Of a stretch of DNA of 6,972 nt, positions 6,750-6,972 are shown piece after piece. Source of the DNA: Verrucomicrobiales bacterium. GTDB lineage: Bacteria; Verrucomicrobiota; Verrucomicrobiia; Limisphaerales; F1-80-MAGS106. Numbering within the stretch: the stretch's first letter is position 1; every line of letters starts with the position of its first letter. The stretch spans positions 1 through 6,972 of the forward strand of contig CANLCA010000145.1 in NCBI GenBank assembly GCA_947487925.1, in the 5' to 3' direction. A program made the translations under genes and the position numbers. Under the pieces are notes generated by a model, which did not search any database, was not told the origin of the DNA, and saw only the letters and a program-made list of their open reading frames with translations.

Positions 6750-6972
6750 TCACTTCTTGAAAGTGCGCATCAGGGCGAGGAGCTCTTTCATCTCTAGTTC
6801 GTTCAGCTTTTCGGCGTAGGGATCCATTCTTTTCTTTCCCTTCTCAACGATGCCTTCCTTCATGACCTTGATCCCCTTTTCGTCAGTCAACTCAGCCTGA
6901 ACTTTCGGATCCGTATAATCCTTGGCGCCACTTTGCTTGCCCATCTTGGTGTTCCCCTTGCCGTCAGCCCCG
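6750..6972 (-). CDS. Monoheme class I cytochrome c, C-terminal part (5' truncated by window end)
   Basis: The frame is open to the window edge and reads 'GADGKGNTKMG' at its start. This is the sequence that follows CxxCH in small class I cytochromes (CxxCHGADGKG). The base at 6972 fits the last base of the His codon, so the heme cysteines and signal peptide lie just outside. The Met in 'KKRMDPYAEKL' is the likely sixth heme ligand, and the final helix 'MKELLALMRTFKK' is the usual C-terminal helix. An ATG at 6944 is internal. The product should be a small soluble periplasmic electron carrier. It is encoded just upstream of the seven-heme membrane cytochrome on the same strand (22-bp gap), so the two are probably co-transcribed and may exchange electrons directly. 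Confidence 0.88.
   Translation of the reverse strand, partial: GADGKGNTKMGKQSGAKDYTDPKVQAELTDEKGIKVMKEGIVEKGKKRMDPYAEKLNELEMKELLALMRTFKK

Noticed and set aside
1..6972. CRISPR array, tRNA or rRNA genes, transposase or phage genes.
   Set aside because: I found no regularly spaced direct repeats, no cloverleaf-like sequence, no rRNA signature and no integrase or transposase motif in any frame. This was judged by eye without a covariance search.

Overview
The window looks like ordinary chromosomal DNA from a moderately GC-rich, Gram-negative-type bacterium. It holds five protein-coding genes, two of them cut by the window edges. A secreted PqqL-like M16 peptidase, a CtBP-type 2-hydroxyacid dehydrogenase, and an ImcH-like multiheme cytochrome next to a small c-type cytochrome would fit a Verrucomicrobiota-like or other soil/sediment bacterium with an outer membrane. 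That placement is an inference from gene content alone. No ribosomal RNA or other marker gene is present to confirm it.

Layout. Positions 1-539 (+) hold the C-terminal catalytic domain of a 2-oxo acid dehydrogenase E2 acyltransferase. After a 225-bp gap comes a large secreted two-domain zinc peptidase of the M16 family (765-3590, +). A 366-bp non-coding stretch follows, with two GC-rich hairpins and the first copy of a repeat. Next is a D-2-hydroxyacid dehydrogenase gene (3957-4934, +). A 305-bp stretch carries the second copy of the repeat. On the opposite strand, converging on the dehydrogenase gene, is a two-gene cytochrome unit. A monoheme cytochrome c (6750-6972, -, 5' end outside the window) is followed 22 bp later by a seven-heme NapC/NirT-type inner-membrane cytochrome (5240-6727, -).

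How the genes relate. The two cytochromes very probably form one transcription unit and one electron-transfer branch. The membrane-anchored seven-heme protein would take electrons from the quinol pool and pass them to periplasmic carriers, of which the monoheme cytochrome is one candidate. The E2, peptidase and dehydrogenase genes share a strand, but gaps of more than 200 bp separate them and nothing ties them into one pathway.

Most unusual signal. Two copies of one repeat, in opposite orientation, bracket the dehydrogenase gene tightly. Copy L spans 3836-3922 and copy R spans 4937-5106. They are about 84% identical over 70 ungapped bases (59/70 by hand count), and the first 17 bases are identical. 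Copy R folds on paper into a long interrupted hairpin with several G-U pairs. Copy L looks like an internally shortened version. This is either a dispersed palindromic repeat family inserted twice or the two ends of a gene-carrying unit.
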